IMG/VR virus record: IMGVR_UViG_3300036846_000979 | Coordinates: 1-20,942 of that record | Source: a virus | Direction: 5' to 3' (one strand) | DNA length: 20,942 bases | In this document: positions 20,101 through 20,942 of the stretch, one piece after another | Position numbering within the stretch: the first letter of the stretch is position 1 | Layout: each line of letters starts with the position of its first letter | The notes under the pieces: generated by a model | Database searches by the model: none | What the model saw: only the letters and a program-made list of their open reading frames with translations | What the model was told of the DNA's origin: nothing | Position numbers and translations under genes: made by a program

Positions 20101-20210
20101 CCCCCAACTGAAAGTAATTAACAGATGTAAGTAATTGTCTCTGGTAGGGGTAGGGGTACAGGGCATGGCGCGGCATATGCGGAACGGATGCGTAGGCATA
20201 TGCGGGCGCA
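20100..20210. promoter_or_regulatory. Intergenic region with paired direct repeats, candidate origin/operator
   Basis: A 111-bp gap between the initiator-like gene and the HNH gene. It holds three pairs of direct repeats: AAGTAATT (20112-20119, 20129-20136), GGGGTA (two adjacent copies near 20146-20158) and GGCATATGCGG (20172-20182, 20195-20205), the last with a palindromic GCATATGC core spaced 23 bp apart. The AAGTAATT part is the most AT-rich stretch I noticed in the window. Iteron-like sites, an AT-rich unwinding element and nearby DnaA boxes fit a replication origin; operator sites for the HNH operon are the alternative. Confidence 0.45.
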
Positions 20211-20564
20211 TTACGGTTCGCATCTTTCGGTTCGCGCTTTTGACCAACGAACCTGAGCGGCGTTGCGGGCGGACGCCGAACGGTTTTCACCGACGCCGTT
20301 CCATTCCATGTAATCGTGGACTTCGATCGTCTCCCCTGGTCCGACCTTGTGCCACAGTTCGACGGCCAGTAGTGCCCGGTGTGCCTTGGGCCGGTAACCA
20401 AGTAGGGCTCTTACCTTCGATCCCGGCACGCGTCCGCGGGTGTTATTGCGGCGACAAAACGCCAAACTTGCGATGAACAGCAATGGGGCGTAACCGTCGA
20501 GTTCGAAGGCGTCAATTACCTTCAAATGTTCGTCAAAATGGTCGTCGAGATAGACCCAGGGCAT
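20211..20564 (-). CDS. Replication-initiator-like winged-helix protein (short form)
   Basis: A 117-aa protein that begins MPWVYLDDHFDEHLKVIDAF, then ELDGYAPLLFIASLAFCRRN, NTRGRVPGSKVRALLGYR, and ELWHKVGPGETIEVHDYMEW, ending in ARNAAQVRWSKARTERCEP. The W...LDDHF.EHPK opening and a late IHDYL.(Y/W)N strand match the N-terminal domain of actinophage replisome-organiser-like proteins (DnaD/winged-helix style) as I recall them. Family members often carry a longer C-terminal part, so this is a short form. The frame opens at 20675, but ATG 20564 follows the 53-aa ORF by 7 nt and starts at the conserved segment; GTG 20567 is an alternative. It sits next to the repeat-rich gap, as expected for an initiator. 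Confidence 0.65.
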   Translation of the reverse strand: MPWVYLDDHFDEHLKVIDAFELDGYAPLLFIASLAFCRRNNTRGRVPGSKVRALLGYRPKAHRALLAVELWHKVGPGETIEVHDYMEWNGVGENRSASARNAAQVRWSKARTERCEP

Positions 20565-20571
20565 CACCGTC

Positions 20572-20733
20572 TCACCATGTCGGGTCGCCCTTCTCGCCCC
20601 GTTCGGCCTCGCGCAAGAGGGCGGCCTGTTCGGCCTGGCTCCAGGCTTCGCGCACCTCGAGGTCGGGCACGCCATCGGCGTCGTGAACCACGAGTACTGC
20701 TTCGAGCCGGGTTTTACAGATCGGGCAAATCAC
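20572..20733 (-). CDS. 53-aa zinc-knuckle-like mini-protein
   Basis: A 53-aa ORF beginning MICPICKTRLEAVLVVHDAD, then an acidic helix (VREAWSQAEQAALLREAERG) and EKGDPTW. A single CPIC pair at the N-terminus suggests half of a zinc ribbon, perhaps completed by dimerisation. The GTG overlaps the previous stop (GTGA), so it belongs to the operon of the right-edge ORF and the initiator-like gene. No function can be assigned. Confidence 0.55.
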   Translation of the reverse strand: MICPICKTRLEAVLVVHDADGVPDLEVREAWSQAEQAALLREAERGEKGDPTW

Positions 20734-20942
20734 TCGTAGTTTTCGGCATCGATCGCGGCGGCTTCTTCGATCTTGCCTAGCTCGGCCACCTGGGCGGCGA
20801 AATCACGCAGCGTGCTTGGCGGAAAGTCCAGGTTCACCGAGTCCAGCCATTTACGGAATGCGGCGCGGTCGGCTGGCTTCAGTCTGTTGAGACGCAACTG
20901 AAGCTCGGCAGTGGCCTTGATCAGCTCGCCGTTAGCGTCGGT
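20730..20942 (-). CDS. C-terminal fragment of an ORF cut by the right edge
   Basis: An open frame with no start in the window: 70 residues to the stop at 20730. The sequence is helical and charged (TDANGELIKATAELQLRLNR, LKPADRAAFRKWLDSVNLDF, PPSTLRDFAAQVAELGKIEE, then AAAIDAENYE). The PADRAAFRKW and TLRDFAAQVAEL helices resemble the small helical tail that ends some actinophage RecT-like proteins, so it may be the missing end of the recT cut at the left edge if the genome is circular. As the ends stand, the frames differ (see findings). Otherwise the gene is unidentified. Confidence 0.6.
   Translation of the reverse strand, partial: TDANGELIKATAELQLRLNRLKPADRAAFRKWLDSVNLDFPPSTLRDFAAQVAELGKIEEAAAIDAENYE

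Noticed and set aside
1-20942. tRNA genes, CRISPR arrays, integrase and IS elements
   Set aside because: Looked for on both strands by eye; no cloverleaf-like stretch, repeat-spacer array, tyrosine/serine recombinase motif or IS-type terminal repeats were seen. Weak tRNAs could be missed without a covariance search.

Overview
The window is a compact, very gene-dense stretch of high-GC phage DNA carrying an almost complete siphovirus gene set. GC-rich codon use, RecT-like and HNH proteins of actinophage type, HK97-type capsid genes and a lysin tail resembling the GYW..DGG(V/I)F.FG repeats common in Actinobacteria (notably Acidimicrobiia) point to an actinobacterial host. No database search was possible; all names rest on motifs, gene order and recall of families.

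Nearly all genes lie on the minus strand and read from the right edge to the left, so follow coordinates downward. The right edge (about 20942-17200) holds early and accessory genes: a cut ORF, a CPIC mini-protein, a replication-initiator-like protein, an intergenic stretch with DnaA-box-like and iteron-like repeats, an HNH nuclease, an unusual HTH plus Cys-cluster protein, a VRR-NUC nuclease and several small proteins. Next come packaging and head genes (about 17480-11700): HNH nuclease, a GC-tract intergenic region that is a cos candidate, TerS, TerL, portal, prohead protease, major capsid protein. The neck and tail genes (11691-2276) follow: connector, tail terminator, major tail protein, HK97 gp10-like protein, G/GT chaperones with a canonical -1 slippery site, tape measure, Dit-like protein, baseplate hub and collagen/glycine-rich fibre. 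Lysis genes (amidase, two holin-like proteins, a mini membrane protein) are interleaved with the last tail genes. Most adjacent genes overlap by 1-14 nt, so translation is probably coupled.

The left end holds the only clear divergent control region (918-1146). Leftward it feeds an AlpA/MerR-like HTH gene and a RecT annealing protein cut by the left edge. Rightward it feeds a plus-strand pair: a secreted lipoprotein and an HTH protein. That pair converges on the end of the late operon at a hairpin (1891-1944). Three more plus-strand ORFs sit inside the minus-strand array: a Zn-finger/HNH homing-endonuclease-like gene between chaperones and tape measure, a 55-aa protein between portal and terminase, and a doubtful Trp-rich mini-ORF.

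The layout looks like a whole small phage genome opened inside recT: control region, then recombination and replication, packaging, head, tail, lysis, and back to the control region. No integrase, DNA polymerase or recognisable CI-type repressor was found. The two edge ORFs do not join in frame by direct closure, so circularity is a hypothesis only. Several genes were recovered only by reading the sequence by hand: the RecT fragment, the right-edge ORF, and the mini-ORFs at 2181, 4597, 10160, 15131, 17958 and 20572.
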